NCBI GenBank assembly: GCA_029779475.1
Contig: JAKPAN010000091.1
Location: 1-45,044 of the forward strand
DNA: 45,044 nt
Reading direction: 5' to 3'
DNA from: Pseudomonadota bacterium
Lineage (GTDB): Bacteria; Pseudomonadota; Gammaproteobacteria; Xanthomonadales; Rhodanobacteraceae
Below, one piece after another: positions 6,806-18,211 of the stretch. A model generated the notes under the pieces. That model had not been told where the DNA came from. It saw nothing but the letters and a program-made list of their open reading frames with translations, and made no database searches. Every line of letters starts with the position of its first letter. Position 1 is the first letter of the stretch. The translations under genes were made by a program, and so were the position numbers.

Positions 6806-9095
6806 TCGCGCTGCGCATGCGAGACAACCACGCGGAACCGAGGCAGGCAGCCACCACAAGCAAGCCCAACAGACTCAGCAGCGCACCAACCACGAAACTG
6901 CGCGGCATGAAGCTCAGTTCGACCACGCTCTCGCCGGTATCCACGGCCACCGCCTGCAAGGCGTAGTTCGCGCGCAATACCTGCGCCGGCTTGCCGTTCA
7001 CGCTTGCCTGCCAACCGGGATAGTCCATCTGGCTGATCACGAGCAGCGCGGGCCGTTGTGCGTGGACGGCAAAACGCCAGCGTCCCTCCGACACTTGACG
7101 AGTATCCACGTCACCCGCCTTGCCCCAGCGTCCAAGCTCATACGGCAGCGTGGTACCTGACTCGATCAACGCGACTTCGCGCGGATCGAAGCGTTTGCGA
7201 ACGTATGTCACTTCGCTCTGGATCGTTTCCAGCGCTTCAGGATCGTCGGCCTCAATGATGCCTCCGACGAGCCACGCACGACCGCCGAAATCGACGCGCT
7301 CCAGCGCATGCGGATAATTTGGCAACGGCGTCGCCAGCGGACGCCAGTTCGCGTCCTTCGCATAGCCAGCTTCGATGGCGGCGGAGGCGGTGCCGAGTCG
7401 CCAGCGCACACCCAGCAAATCCCAGAACGGACTGTCGGACGCGAATGCCGGGTAGTGGCCTGTGACACCAACACTGGCCATTTCCCCGAACCGCTTCGGC
7501 ATCAGCGACACGTAACCGCTCGCGCTCGGCAACCCGTACAGCAAGTTCCGATTCGGCATTGCCGCGTCGAATCGCTGCAAAGGCAGGATGCGCGCGTGTT
7601 CCCGTCGCGCTTCATCGATGAGCGTTTGCCATCCGGGCGCCGCGGAGCTGATCGGTGGCGCAGTGTTAACGCGCCATTCGTAGAACCAGCCAAAGCTCGC
7701 GAGATCGAGCGCGATCACCACGACGAGCGCAGCGAGCGCTGGTCGCCGCCAGCGTCCCGGCGCCATGCACAGCACTAACCCGCAGCCGAGGAACACGAGC
7801 GGCACCCAGATGGCCTTGTTGTGCCACATGTCCGGAATGGCGACGTGGGCCATCTGCGCCTGCGCGACGATCACGGGATAGACATGAGCCACGATGACAA
7901 GCACCGCCGAAAGTGCAACCGCACCCGTCAGCAGCCCGCGCCGCAGCCGTTTGCCGGCTAAGTCGCCATCTTGCAAAGCCGCAATGGCAAGGGCTGCCAG
8001 TATGGCAACAGACAAGTCATAGAAAATCCCGGCACGGCCCAACGCGCGGAAACTCCCGAGCATGGGCAAGTTGAAACCCAACCGGCCCAGAGGCGTGGCG
8101 TCTGCCGTCATATACGCCACGGCGATGAGGCCAGCTCCCACCCAGAAGCCCGTACGGCCTCGCGCCGTCGCCGACCACGGCGCAAGCCACGCGAGTGCGA
8201 GCGGCACGATGCCGGCATAAAACGCCAGCTCCGTCGCCGAGGGCGCGCCGAACATCGGGCCGTAGCCGCCAAGCACGTTGCCGAACAGATTGGGAAATAC
8301 CGCCATCGACAACTCGATCGGCGGCAACGAATAGCTGATGTAGTCGGTGTACGTCCACGTGCCGCGCGCGGCCAAACGGGTGAACTCCGCGAACGGCAAC
8401 AACTGCACGGCGGCAATCGCGATACCCGCAGCGATGCCGACGCCGCTGCGCACCAGATAACCCCCGTCTGGCCAGCGAAAATGCCCATGCAGCGTCGCAC
8501 TGCGCCAAACGGAGTAAGCAGCGGCGAACATCATTCCGTAAACCCAGATCTGCGGATGACCGCCGAGGAACGACAACGCCACACCGAATGCGACCATCGC
8601 GACGCACGCCCAACCCCGGCTGCGGGAAAGCGCTTCCAGTCCCCATACGGTCAACGGTATCCAGGCTGCGGCGTGGATGATCGAAAGGTGCCCGAGATGG
8701 GCCGTCATGAATCCGCCGCCGCTGTAGATGAGTCCGGCGACGATCGCCGCAAGCACCGACCCGCTGAGCAGACGCGCCAAACCATAAGTACAGAATGCTG
8801 CGATCACGTATGCGCTGATGACCAGAACGTTGTAGTGGCTGCCGAACACGCGCAGCGGGTACCACAGCAGGAATTGCGAATCCGCGAACGCCGGATAGCC
8901 GGCAAGGATGTCGTCAACCCACAACGACCAGCCATGCGCCACGTCGGGCAGATAGCTGACGCTGCCATCACCGGGCGCAAGCAATCGGCCGCTCAAGAGT
9001 ACGGGTGAGAAATAAGCGACGTAGAACATCACGAAAAACGCCAGCACCGCCATGTACTCGCGCAGGCGCGGCGGGTTGCCGATGTTTCGATCCAT
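6792..9095 (-). CDS. YfhO-family polytopic membrane protein (GT-C-like)
   Basis: Large membrane protein of 767 residues. The start is the ATG at 9095, preceded by AGAGGAA at good spacing, rather than upstream in-frame codons that code for implausible sequence. A short cytosolic N-terminus leads to about 11-13 hydrophobic helices (from YMAVLAFFVMFYVAYFS, about residue 15, to about 480). A soluble extracytoplasmic domain follows, with the YfhO-like end (SQMDYPGWQASVNGKPAQVLRANYALQAVAV) and a last helix (VVGALLSLLGLLVVAACLG). The early loop GDGSVSYLPDVAHGW fits the acidic first loop of GT-C glycosyltransferases. YfhO proteins act in glycosylation of envelope polymers in Gram-positives. Here a role in surface glycan modification is inferred from the adjacent wxc-like genes, which it faces convergently. 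Confidence 0.75.
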   Translation of the reverse strand: MDRNIGNPPRLREYMAVLAFFVMFYVAYFSPVLLSGRLLAPGDGSVSYLPDVAHGWSLWVDDILAGYPAFADSQFLLWYPLRVFGSHYNVLVISAYVIAAFCTYGLARLLSGSVLAAIVAGLIYSGGGFMTAHLGHLSIIHAAAWIPLTVWGLEALSRSRGWACVAMVAFGVALSFLGGHPQIWVYGMMFAAAYSVWRSATLHGHFRWPDGGYLVRSGVGIAAGIAIAAVQLLPFAEFTRLAARGTWTYTDYISYSLPPIELSMAVFPNLFGNVLGGYGPMFGAPSATELAFYAGIVPLALAWLAPWSATARGRTGFWVGAGLIAVAYMTADATPLGRLGFNLPMLGSFRALGRAGIFYDLSVAILAALAIAALQDGDLAGKRLRRGLLTGAVALSAVLVIVAHVYPVIVAQAQMAHVAIPDMWHNKAIWVPLVFLGCGLVLCMAPGRWRRPALAALVVVIALDLASFGWFYEWRVNTAPPISSAAPGWQTLIDEARREHARILPLQRFDAAMPNRNLLYGLPSASGYVSLMPKRFGEMASVGVTGHYPAFASDSPFWDLLGVRWRLGTASAAIEAGYAKDANWRPLATPLPNYPHALERVDFGGRAWLVGGIIEADDPEALETIQSEVTYVRKRFDPREVALIESGTTLPYELGRWGKAGDVDTRQVSEGRWRFAVHAQRPALLVISQMDYPGWQASVNGKPAQVLRANYALQAVAVDTGESVVELSFMPRSFVVGALLSLLGLLVVAACLGSAWLSRMRSAISAR

Positions 9096-9355
9096 CAGTT
9101 TTTCCTCTGTTCCGTTGATCCGTGACGCTCCATATCCGGCAAACCATTCCGGATCGCGGGCGCGATGCCTGCGGCGGTCGTGGAATACGCCTTCCATGCC
9201 GCCGGGGGAACGTATCATTCCACAATCGGAAATCGGTTGGCGGCAGTACGACCCTTCACCGATAATCCCGACTAGCCCAATCTCCACCGCATGAGCCGGC
9301 GGATCGAGCCTTCTCCATCCTGGACCGCTTTCGCATTCATCCAACGCAGGCACGC

Positions 9356-11328
<1,973 letters not shown>

Positions 11329-11332
<4 letters not shown>

Positions 11333-13503
11333 GCGTTTTGCTCCGGACTCAGCCGCAGGAGGCGTCTGCGCAGCGGCCCCTGCTTTCCGGCGCTTCCGGC
11401 GCATTTGGGTTACGTGAAGCTCAGGTGTTTTTATGGTTGGCAGCGCTGTTGCTTTTTGCAGCGCTGCTGGCATTGAATCGCGTGGCAACGAACCTGGTGA
11501 TCCAGGCGGACGAAGGCTCGTATCTACTCAACGCAGCAGCTATAGCCGGCAAGCTCACCCGCAGCGCGCTTGTCTTCGAATATTCATCAGGCTACAGCCT
11601 GCTGTTGGCGCCCGCGTTTTTGTTGACATCGGATTTCCAGACCGTATACGGCATCGCTTTGGGCGTCAACGCGCTGCTCATGGCGACCCTTCCTTTCGCG
11701 TTTTATCGCATCGTCGGCGCGGTTTTCGCCGAATGCCCGGAGCGTGATCGTGTTGCCTGCGCAGTCGCGGCAGCGCTGTACGCGCCCGCACTCGTCCTGA
11801 GCCAGTACGCGCTGTCGGACAACGCTTTGCTTGCGGCGTACGCATGGGCGCTCGTCGCCGGAATTTCCGCGATGCGCGGTGGACCGAGGTCGGCAGCCAT
11901 TCTCTGCGGAGCTTTGCTCGGCTTTCTGTTCGTGATCCATGCACGCGGCGCGCCCTTGGCCGTACCCGTTCTCGTCGCATTCGCTCTGCACGCCGTGCGT
12001 CGACGCGAAGTGCGCGGGCGCGTCACGCTGATATGGCTCTGCACATTCGTCATCGGTGCCTTGCATCGTCCGCTCGAACGGATGGCAGGAAAGCTCGACG
12101 GTTTCTCGGCCGCAGGCCCGAGCCTGCACGAAATCGTTTCGCACTTCGCGCAGGCTACGGCCTGGAAGCAGGCACTGCTCAACGTCGGCGGTGCAACGTT
12201 GGTCTCGGTCGTCGGATCCGCAGGTCTGGTCGTCGTGCTGGCGATATGGGCATGGCGCCGGTTCCGGACGGCATCATCGTTCGCAGACACATCTTTCGTC
12301 CTCGTCATCGCCTGCTTCGGCAGCCTGCTCGCTTGCATCGTCACGACGGCCGTGTTTTTCACGCCCCCGGCACGCGCCGATCACGTTGCCTATGGCCGCT
12401 ACCTGCTGCCGACGCTGCCGACGCTGGTGGCACTCGGACTTGCGGCTTTGCGGTCCCGCAACGTCAATGCCGGCGCGTCGATCGCCGTCGCGCTCGCCAT
12501 CGGATCGTTGCTAGCGATCTTCGTCGCTTTTGGATTCGATGCGTTGCCACCGGCGGACGCGCACAACTGGAATGCCGTCAACACCGTCGAGCTGTATGTG
12601 CCATACAAACTGGCTGGGCGTCCGCTGGACGCGGTCTTGATCGCCGCTTGGTACGCCGGCATCGGCCTGATCGTGCTCGGTGCGGCACGCATGTCTCGCT
12701 CGAGCGGTGCTGCGGCTTTCGCACTCATCAACGTGATCGTGGCTGGCTACATGTTCGTCGACAATACGGTGTATTCGCGAAAGTATTACGCGATGGATCG
12801 AACCATCATTGCCGCAGCGAAGCAGTTTTCGATGTCAACCGGAGACCATTTCTGCATCGAGTTCGACCCGGACCTGTCCGACTGGCATCAAATCGATTTC
12901 CGATCCCGCCTTTACGATCAACTGCCGGAAAGCAGGCATCCATCGCCCTGCATTTCTGCGCGCATATCGAAAATGGCGCCTTCGGATCCTGCATTTGGAG
13001 CGCCGCCCGGGATGATCGCGTTGGCGATCGAGTCGACCTCGCCGAGCGGCAGCTTTCCCGTAGCCCTGTTCGCACGCGACGATGAGCGCACGCGCGACTT
13101 TCGCGATCGCCATCCGTCCTATCTGGACCGCTGGCAACCCATCCCGCCAGAGCAACAGCACGCGAAGCTGCAGGCAACCGTTGATCCCACAGTGCGACTG
13201 GCACGCGGCGCGTTCACCATGGTGGAAGTCGTGGCAACGAACGCGTCGGACCGCCCATGGCTAATTCGCGGCCTCTATCCGGTGCTGCTCGGCGTACGCG
13301 TACTGAAAGATGATTCGCAATTCGAGCGCGAAGATCGTGTCGAATTCGACACGGACATGGGCGCCGGCCAATCGCGCAAGCTAATCGCCCCGATCGGCCC
13401 GGTCGACGAACCCGGTCGTTACACCGTAACCATCGGTGTGGTCCAAGAGCAGATTGCGTGGTTTCCCGACGCGATCACCTTCAAAGTCGACGTGGTGCCG
13501 TGA
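11329..13503 (+). CDS. Polytopic membrane protein, probable GT-C-type glycosyltransferase
   Basis: Protein of 724 residues of unproven function. After about 30 cytosolic residues there are roughly 11 hydrophobic helices up to about residue 480, then a soluble C-terminal region of about 240 residues, probably periplasmic. The first extracytoplasmic loop carries an Asp-Glu pair (IQADEGSYLLNA, Asp61-Glu62), placed as the catalytic acidic motif in GT39/ArnT-like GT-C enzymes that use polyprenyl-phosphate sugars. The C-terminal region contains an immunoglobulin-like beta stretch (about residues 620-720). The ATG overlaps the aacS stop (ATGA), so the two are translationally coupled although metabolically unrelated. 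The glycosyltransferase call is an inference from topology and the DE motif. Confidence 0.6.
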
Positions 13504-13549
13504 ACAATCGCGGCACCTTTCGACAAGCCTTCAACGCGACGAACGCGCT

Positions 13550-14710
13550 TCAATTCTTGAGCGCGGCCTCCAATTCGTCGCGCAAATCCTCGAGATTCTC
13601 GACGCCGACCGACAGGCGAATCAGCCCGTCACTGATGCCAAGCCGCTTGCGGTTCGCAGGCGGGATCGAAGCATGCGTCATGATCGCCGGATGCTCGATG
13701 AGGCTCTCCACGCCGCCGAGCGATTCGGCGAGCGCGAACAAGTGGCAGCGCTCGAGTACCTTGCGCGCCTTGCGCAGACCGCCCTTGACCTCGACCGAGA
13801 CGATGCCGCCGAAGCCATCCATCTGCTTCTTCGCGAGTGCGTGCTGCGGATGCGACTTGAGCCCCGGATAGATCACGCGTTCGATCGCGGGATGCTTTTC
13901 GAGCCATTGCGCGAGCGCAAGCGCGCTCTCGCAATGCGCGCGCATGCGCAGGTGCAGCGTCTTCAGTCCGCGCATCGCCAGGAACGAATCGAACGGACCC
14001 GCGACCGAGCCGACCGAGTTGTGCAGGAACGCCATTTCCTCGGCGAGTCGTGCGCTGCCGCCGACGACCGCGATGCCGCCGACCATGTCGGAATGGCCGT
14101 TGAGGTATTTCGTCGCCGAATGCACGACGATGTCGGCGCCGTGTTCGATCGGTCGTTGCAGCATCGGCGAGCAGAACGTGTTGTCGACGACGAAGATCAG
14201 GCCGTGCTTCTTTGCGAATGCGCCGATCTTGGCGAGGTCGACGAGCTTGAGCATCGGATTGGTCGGCGTCTCCGCCCAGATCATGCGCGTGTTCGGCTTG
14301 AGCGCGGCCTTGAGCGCCGCCGCATCGTTGAGGTCGACGAAGGTGAAATCGAGTCCCGCGCTGCGCCGGCGCACGCGCTCGAACAGGCGATAGCTGCCGC
14401 CGTACAGATCATCCATCGCGATGACGTGGCTGCCCGAATCGAGCAGCTCGAGCACCGTCCCCGCGGCGGCAAGGCCGGACGCGAACGCGTAGCCCTGACG
14501 GCCGCCTTCGAGATCGGCGACGCAGCGCTCGTAGGCCATGCGCGTCGGATTCTGCGTGCGCGAATACTCGTAGCCCTGGTGCACGCCCGGGCTTTTCTGC
14601 ACGTAGGTCGAGGTCGCGTAGATCGGCGTCATGATCGCGCCGGTCGACGGATCAGGATGCTGGCCGGCGTGGATCGCGCGCGTGCCCAGGCCTTGCGTCT
14701 TAGATTTCAT
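13550..14710 (-). CDS. Cys/Met metabolism PLP enzyme (cystathionine gamma-lyase/gamma-synthase)
   Basis: Cytosolic PLP enzyme of 386 residues that makes or breaks cystathionine. Family signatures are complete: TRAIHAGQHPD, substrate/PLP motif YEYSRTQNPTR (about 47-57), FASGLAAAG, WAETPTNPMLK, VVDNTFCSPMLQRP and Lys201 in SATKYLNGHSDMVGG, and the C-terminal SLGGVESLIEHPA and RLSVGVE. The start is the ATG at 14710 with GAGG 10 bases upstream; an in-frame TTG at 14725 is less likely. It lies 92 bases downstream of cystathionine beta-synthase on the same strand. This pairing suggests reverse transsulfuration (homocysteine to cysteine), favouring gamma-lyase over gamma-synthase (MetB), but sequence alone does not separate them. 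Confidence 0.9.
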   Translation of the reverse strand: MKSKTQGLGTRAIHAGQHPDPSTGAIMTPIYATSTYVQKSPGVHQGYEYSRTQNPTRMAYERCVADLEGGRQGYAFASGLAAAGTVLELLDSGSHVIAMDDLYGGSYRLFERVRRRSAGLDFTFVDLNDAAALKAALKPNTRMIWAETPTNPMLKLVDLAKIGAFAKKHGLIFVVDNTFCSPMLQRPIEHGADIVVHSATKYLNGHSDMVGGIAVVGGSARLAEEMAFLHNSVGSVAGPFDSFLAMRGLKTLHLRMRAHCESALALAQWLEKHPAIERVIYPGLKSHPQHALAKKQMDGFGGIVSVEVKGGLRKARKVLERCHLFALAESLGGVESLIEHPAIMTHASIPPANRKRLGISDGLIRLSVGVENLEDLRDELEAALKN

Positions 14711-14802
14711 TCGATGATCCCTCAATAATCCGAGTCATGACGTTTGCGCGCACTGCTACCGCGATGATGGACGGTGGTTGCGCGCCGATGGGATGTCCTT
14801 GC

Positions 14803-16173
14803 TCAACCCGCGCGACGGCGCAAGTAGTTGAGCAAGTCGATGCGCGTAATCAATCCAACGAACTTCGCGCCATCGACGACGATCGCGACGTGCCCCGCGT
14901 CGAACACGGGCATCAGCGCTTCGATCGGTGATTTCACGTCGAGCACTTGGAGCTTCTCGATCATCGCGGTGGATACCGTGTCGCGGAATTTCTTCTCGTC
15001 CGCATGGACGTGCAAGAGCAGGTCGGATTCGTCGAGAATGCCGACGATCTTGTCGCCGTCCATCACCGGCAGCTGCGAGACGTCGTACAACTTCATGCGG
15101 TTGTACGCGGTGACGAGCAATTCGTTCGCGCCGACGACGACGGTGTCGCGCTGCGCGTAAGGACGCAGGATGAGATCGCGCAGGTCGCCGGTCGGCTGGC
15201 GGTCCAGGAAGCCGTTGTCGAGCATCCAGTAGTCGTTGTACATCTTCGACAGATATTTGTTTCCGGTGTCGCAAACGAGCGTGACGACGCGCTTGGGCGT
15301 GGTCTGCTCGCGGCAGTACTTGAGCGCCGCGGCGAGCAGCGTGCCCGTCGAGGAACCGCCGAACACGCCTTCCTTCGCGAGCAGTTCGCGCGCGGCGAGG
15401 AAGCTTTCCTTGTCGCTGATCGCGTAGGCCTTCTTCACGCGCGAGAAGTCGCTGATGCTCGGGAGGAAGTCTTCGCCGATGCCTTCGACCATCCAGCTCG
15501 CGGATTTGTCCGACAGCGTGCCTTCGTTGATGTATTGCGCGAGGATCGAGCCGACCGGATCGGCAAGAACGAACTCGGTCTGCGGCGAATGCTTCGCGAA
15601 ATAGTGCGAGAGGCCGGTCATCGTGCCGGAAGAGCCGCAGCCGAACACGATCGCGTCGAGCTTGCCGTCCATCTGTTCAAGGATTTCCGGGCCCGTCGTC
15701 GTCTCGTGCGCGAGCGGGTTGTCCGGATTGCCGAACTGGTTGATGAAGTACGCGCCCGGCGTTTCGCGCGCGATGCGTTCGGCGAGATCCTGGTAGTACT
15801 CGGGATGGCCTTTGGCGACGTCGGAGCGCGTCAGCACGACTTCGGCGCCCATCGCCTTGAGGTTGAAGATCTTCTCACGGCTCATCTTGTCGGGCACGAC
15901 GAGGATGAGGCGATAGCCCTTCGCCTGCGCGACGAGCGCGAGTCCGAGTCCGGTGTTGCCCGCGGTGCCTTCGACGAGCGTCGCGCCGGGCTTGAGCTTG
16001 CCGGCCTTCTCGGCGCCTTCGATCATCGACAGGCCGATGCGATCCTTGATCGATCCGCCGGGGTTGGCGCTTTCGAGCTTGAGGAAGAGTTCGCACACGC
16101 CCGTATCGAGGCGTTGCGCCTTGACCATCGGTGTGTCGCCGATGAGCTCGAGGATGCTCTGGTGAATCGTCAT
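14803..16173 (-). CDS. cbs: Cystathionine beta-synthase with C-terminal CBS domains
   Basis: Fold-type II PLP enzyme condensing serine and homocysteine to cystathionine; 456 residues. The catalytic domain has SANPGGSIKDRIG with the PLP lysine Lys43, EGTAGNTGLGLA (about 68-79), GCGSSGTMTG (phosphate-binding loop) and EGVFGGSSTG. After about residue 330 come two CBS modules (ELLVTAYNRMKLYDVSQLPVMDGDK... and SPIEALMPVFDAGHVAIVVDG...LITRIDLLNYL), the Bateman pair that gives regulatory ligand binding in this family. No heme-binding N-terminal extension is present, unlike the animal enzyme. The start is the ATG at 16173 with GGAG upstream. Probably transcribed with the downstream gamma-lyase/synthase gene. 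Confidence 0.9.
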   Translation of the reverse strand: MTIHQSILELIGDTPMVKAQRLDTGVCELFLKLESANPGGSIKDRIGLSMIEGAEKAGKLKPGATLVEGTAGNTGLGLALVAQAKGYRLILVVPDKMSREKIFNLKAMGAEVVLTRSDVAKGHPEYYQDLAERIARETPGAYFINQFGNPDNPLAHETTTGPEILEQMDGKLDAIVFGCGSSGTMTGLSHYFAKHSPQTEFVLADPVGSILAQYINEGTLSDKSASWMVEGIGEDFLPSISDFSRVKKAYAISDKESFLAARELLAKEGVFGGSSTGTLLAAALKYCREQTTPKRVVTLVCDTGNKYLSKMYNDYWMLDNGFLDRQPTGDLRDLILRPYAQRDTVVVGANELLVTAYNRMKLYDVSQLPVMDGDKIVGILDESDLLLHVHADEKKFRDTVSTAMIEKLQVLDVKSPIEALMPVFDAGHVAIVVDGAKFVGLITRIDLLNYLRRRAG

Positions 16174-16270
16174 GCGATCTCCGCGAAGCGGGCGCCGCAC
16201 CAACACGGCGCGGGCCGAAGGCGCCTCCCCGGCGGAGGCATTCGCGGAATGATAACGGAGGGCGGCTGCG

Positions 16271-16295
16271 ATCCGGCGCGTCGCACGCGCCGGAT
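16271..16295. terminator. Strong hairpin between cbs and ydcH, terminator-like
   Basis: A perfect 11-base-pair stem, ATCCGGCGCGT (16271-16281) with its complement at 16285-16295 and a CGC loop. It lies 14 bases past the ydcH stop on the minus strand and before the cbs promoter region. There is no U-run, so intrinsic termination is uncertain. Confidence 0.45.
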
Positions 16296-16309
16296 GCGCA
16301 TCGCGATGG

Positions 16310-16531
16310 CTACGCCGTGGTGAGTTGGCCCCACATCGTCGTCAGCTTGTCCTTGGCCTGGAGCTTCTCTTTCTTCATGTTGTGCAGCGTCACGTCATCG
16401 ACGGGCAGCACTCCGATTTCCGCGTCGCGTACCTTGCTGTCCAGCTCCTGATGGCGGTAATACAGGCTGCGGAATTCCGGGTTGGCCTGCATCAGCGCTG
16501 CGACTTCTTCTTTCTGGCTTGCTTCGAACAT
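16310..16531 (-). CDS. ydcH: YdcH family (DUF465) small protein
   Basis: Protein of 73 residues matching the DUF465/YdcH family: a short all-helical protein, predicted hairpin of two long helices. Seen are FRSLYYRHQELDSKVRDAE and a basic second helix, MKKEKLQAKDKLTTMW (about residues 51-66), the usual DUF465 core that ends in KKEKLRLKDEI-like sequence. Function in the family is not established; it is cytosolic. The ATG at 16531 has a good GAGGAGG ribosome site. The 500 bases upstream hold a structured, non-coding region that could be its leader. Confidence 0.82.
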   Translation of the reverse strand: MFEASQKEEVAALMQANPEFRSLYYRHQELDSKVRDAEIGVLPVDDVTLHNMKKEKLQAKDKLTTMWGQLTTA

Positions 16532-17034
16532 CAGACAGCCTCCTCGAGTGGGAAACGCGAACGCGACGGCACGCGCAAGGCGCGCCGCCGCGTCGCGGGA
16601 CGAGTGACACTACGGTTGTTGCTGCGATACGGCTCTGGATGAGCCGGCTTGGCGCGCAGGCGCGCAACGGACGCGGACGAAGCCGGGAGCTTCGCGGTCG
16701 ACGCCACTGCCAGGAAACACCGAACCGCGCACCCCGCGTCTCGTGGGGCTGAGAGGGTTGAATCCTCTGTCGCGATCGTTGCACTCATGGGCCAGGCTTT
16801 TTGCCCAAGTGGGTGCCGGAAATCCGGTGCACTTGGGAGACAAAAGCTACTCCCTCGCTACGGGCTTGGCAACCGTCATTTTTCCTGACGGACGAGTGGC
16901 TCAGATGCCGATCGATTTCTAAATAAATCGTTAAAAATCAGTTGGATATACCGATATCGGCAACACGGCGACGCGTAGCCAACGTCGCCTTTTCATCGCC
17001 GTTTCGCGCGGCCCGAAGGCGCGCGCGAATACCC
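16532..17034. other. Gene-free stretch of 503 bases rich in hairpins
   Basis: No credible reading frame on either strand. It contains a cluster of inverted repeats between about 16731 and 16891 (annotated separately), including CCGTCA/TGACGG at 16873-16878 and 16886-16891 with a T-rich loop. It also has an AT-rich patch at about 16905-16960 with CGATTT/AAATCG that could hold a promoter for a minus-strand transcript. The part next to ydcH (16532-16730) shows no recognised motif. Confidence 0.6.
16731..16864 (-). ncRNA. Structured RNA candidate with partial yybP-ykoY (Mn2+ riboswitch) signatures
   Basis: Read on the minus strand, this region has GGGAGTAGC (complement of 16846-16854), close to the GGGGAGUAGC loop of yybP-ykoY riboswitches. 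It ends with ACGAGAC (near 16738-16744), close to the conserved GCRAGAC loop, and TCAACC lies between. GCG before the first loop can pair with CGC after the second, followed by a CCC/GGG pairing, giving a possible P1. In between are a strong hairpin (CCCAAGTG at 16804-16811 with CACTTGGG at 16830-16837) and smaller ones. P1 is bulged and the spacing is longer than in the TerC riboswitch of this window, so the match is partial. The nearest downstream gene is ydcH, about 200 bases away. Confidence 0.35.
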
Positions 17035-17700
17035 TCACTGTCCGGCCGGCTTCTTCTTCGTGGGCTTAGCCGCTGGCTTGACCGGCGTCGTCGATTTCGC
17101 CTTGGCCGGCTTGCCGTTGACGGCGGCTTCGAGCTCGGCCTCCTTCTTCGCCAGAGCGGCGGCCTTGGCCTGCGCGGCGGCCATGCGCTTGGCCTGGTCG
17201 GCCTCGGCGCGTGCGGCCTGCGCGGCCTGTTGCGCCTGCTCGCCTTCGGCTCGCGCGGTCTCGGCGTCGCGGCGTGCGGCGTCGGCCTCTTCGGCACGGA
17301 TCTGCGCCTGCATGCGCTCGCGCTCAAGCTCGGCGCGCGCCTGCTCGGCGTCGCGCTTGGCGACGGCGACCTGGAGCTTGTCGTTCTCGCGTTGCAATTG
17401 CGCGCGCTGCGTTTCGAGCAATTCGGCTTCGGCGGCGGCTTGCGCGGCGTCGATGCGGCGCTCCGTCACGTAGGCCCATGCTTCGCGTTCACCGCGGCCG
17501 GCTTCCTTGAGCGCAGCGAGAGACTGGCGGGCGCGATCCATCGCGCCCGGCGCGTGATTGGCGAGTCGGGGGTCGGTGGCGACGGCGTTGAACCGGTCGA
17601 GCAGGCGCTGGTATTCGTCGCTGCGCGCGGACGCGTTGCCCGCGGTCGATGCGAGCAGGACGATCGCCCAGCCAAGGGTTTTCTTCACGAAAGACTTCAT
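17035..17700 (-). CDS. Exported coiled-coil protein, partner of DUF4398 lipoprotein
   Basis: Protein of 221 residues with a signal peptide (MKSFVKKTLGWAIVLLASTAGNASA, cleaved after about residue 25). A DUF4398-like helical segment (SDEYQRLLDRFNAVATDP...GAMDRARQSLAALKEAG) comes first. A long Ala/Glu/Arg/Gln coiled coil follows (about 85-190), then a Lys/Pro/Ala tail (KPAKAKSTTPVKPAAKPTKKKPAGQ region). In related bacteria such DUF4398/coiled-coil proteins usually continue into an OmpA-like peptidoglycan-binding domain; none is present here. Its ATG overlaps the stop of the lipoprotein gene (ATGA), so the two are coupled. A role linking outer membrane and periplasm is an inference; no function is known. 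Confidence 0.72.
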   Translation of the reverse strand: MKSFVKKTLGWAIVLLASTAGNASARSDEYQRLLDRFNAVATDPRLANHAPGAMDRARQSLAALKEAGRGEREAWAYVTERRIDAAQAAAEAELLETQRAQLQRENDKLQVAVAKRDAEQARAELERERMQAQIRAEEADAARRDAETARAEGEQAQQAAQAARAEADQAKRMAAAQAKAAALAKKEAELEAAVNGKPAKAKSTTPVKPAAKPTKKKPAGQ

Positions 17701-18092
17701 GGCTGCTCCTCCGCGGACGTCGGCGGATTGCTCGACAGGTCGCTTTCCAGCGTGGCGTTGGCTTGAGTGAGCTTGTCGACGGCGTGGCGCGCCTGCTCGC
17801 GACGCGCGCGGGCGGCGGCGAGTTCGCTGTCGGCCTGCGATTGCATGGCCCATTGCGCGGCGGCGTCGTAGTCGCCGTGCGCCTGCGCGGACTGCGCGGC
17901 ACTGTATTCGCGGGCTGCGTTGTTCATGTCGGCGGGGGCGAATTCGGCCGCGCCGATCGAGCGCGCGTTCTCCAAGCCCCGCGCGGCGGCGTTCATTTGG
18001 TCGACCGGCGGCTTGGTCGGCGCGCAGCCGGCCAGCGCCGCCAACGCCAGAACGCCGATCAGCGCATGGATTTTTCCGCGTTCTGGTGTCAT
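17697..18092 (-). CDS. DUF4398-domain lipoprotein
   Basis: Protein of 131 residues with a clear lipobox (LALAALAGC, Cys23) and no Asp at +2, so probably sorted to the outer membrane. The mature part is helical, with the DUF4398 pattern PVDQMNAAARGLENARSIGAAEFAPADMNNAAREYSAAQSA, where repeated Ala-rich helices suggest a TPR-like or helical bundle fold. The family has no established biochemical role. Starts at the ATG at 18092 and is followed, with a four-base overlap, by the exported coiled-coil gene. The pair diverges from pilU with about 120 bases between. Confidence 0.78.
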   Translation of the reverse strand: MTPERGKIHALIGVLALAALAGCAPTKPPVDQMNAAARGLENARSIGAAEFAPADMNNAAREYSAAQSAQAHGDYDAAAQWAMQSQADSELAAARARREQARHAVDKLTQANATLESDLSSNPPTSAEEQP

Positions 18093-18211
18093 AAACTCGC
18101 CACTCGCTCGATGTTCGGATGGCTATTGTGGGAAGGCGTGCCGTGGTTTGGCAACGCCGTCCATCCCTGCTCCCACGACCGTCCCCTCAATCCACGCATT
18201 CGAGAACCGCA

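Noticed and set aside
14947-16323. A 458-codon plus-strand frame opposite cystathionine beta-synthase
   Set aside because: Arg/Ala/Asp/Val-rich shadow of a strong gene on the other strand; no motif.
16745-16766. T-arm-like stem-loop (AGAGG, 7-base loop, CCTCT)
   Set aside because: Loop lacks the TTC-R-A signature, no acceptor stem or CCA nearby, so not a tRNA.
16780-16815. Bases GTTGCACTCA and CCAGGCT suggesting an SAH riboswitch on the plus strand
   Set aside because: Other conserved SAH-riboswitch blocks are missing and no plus-strand gene follows.
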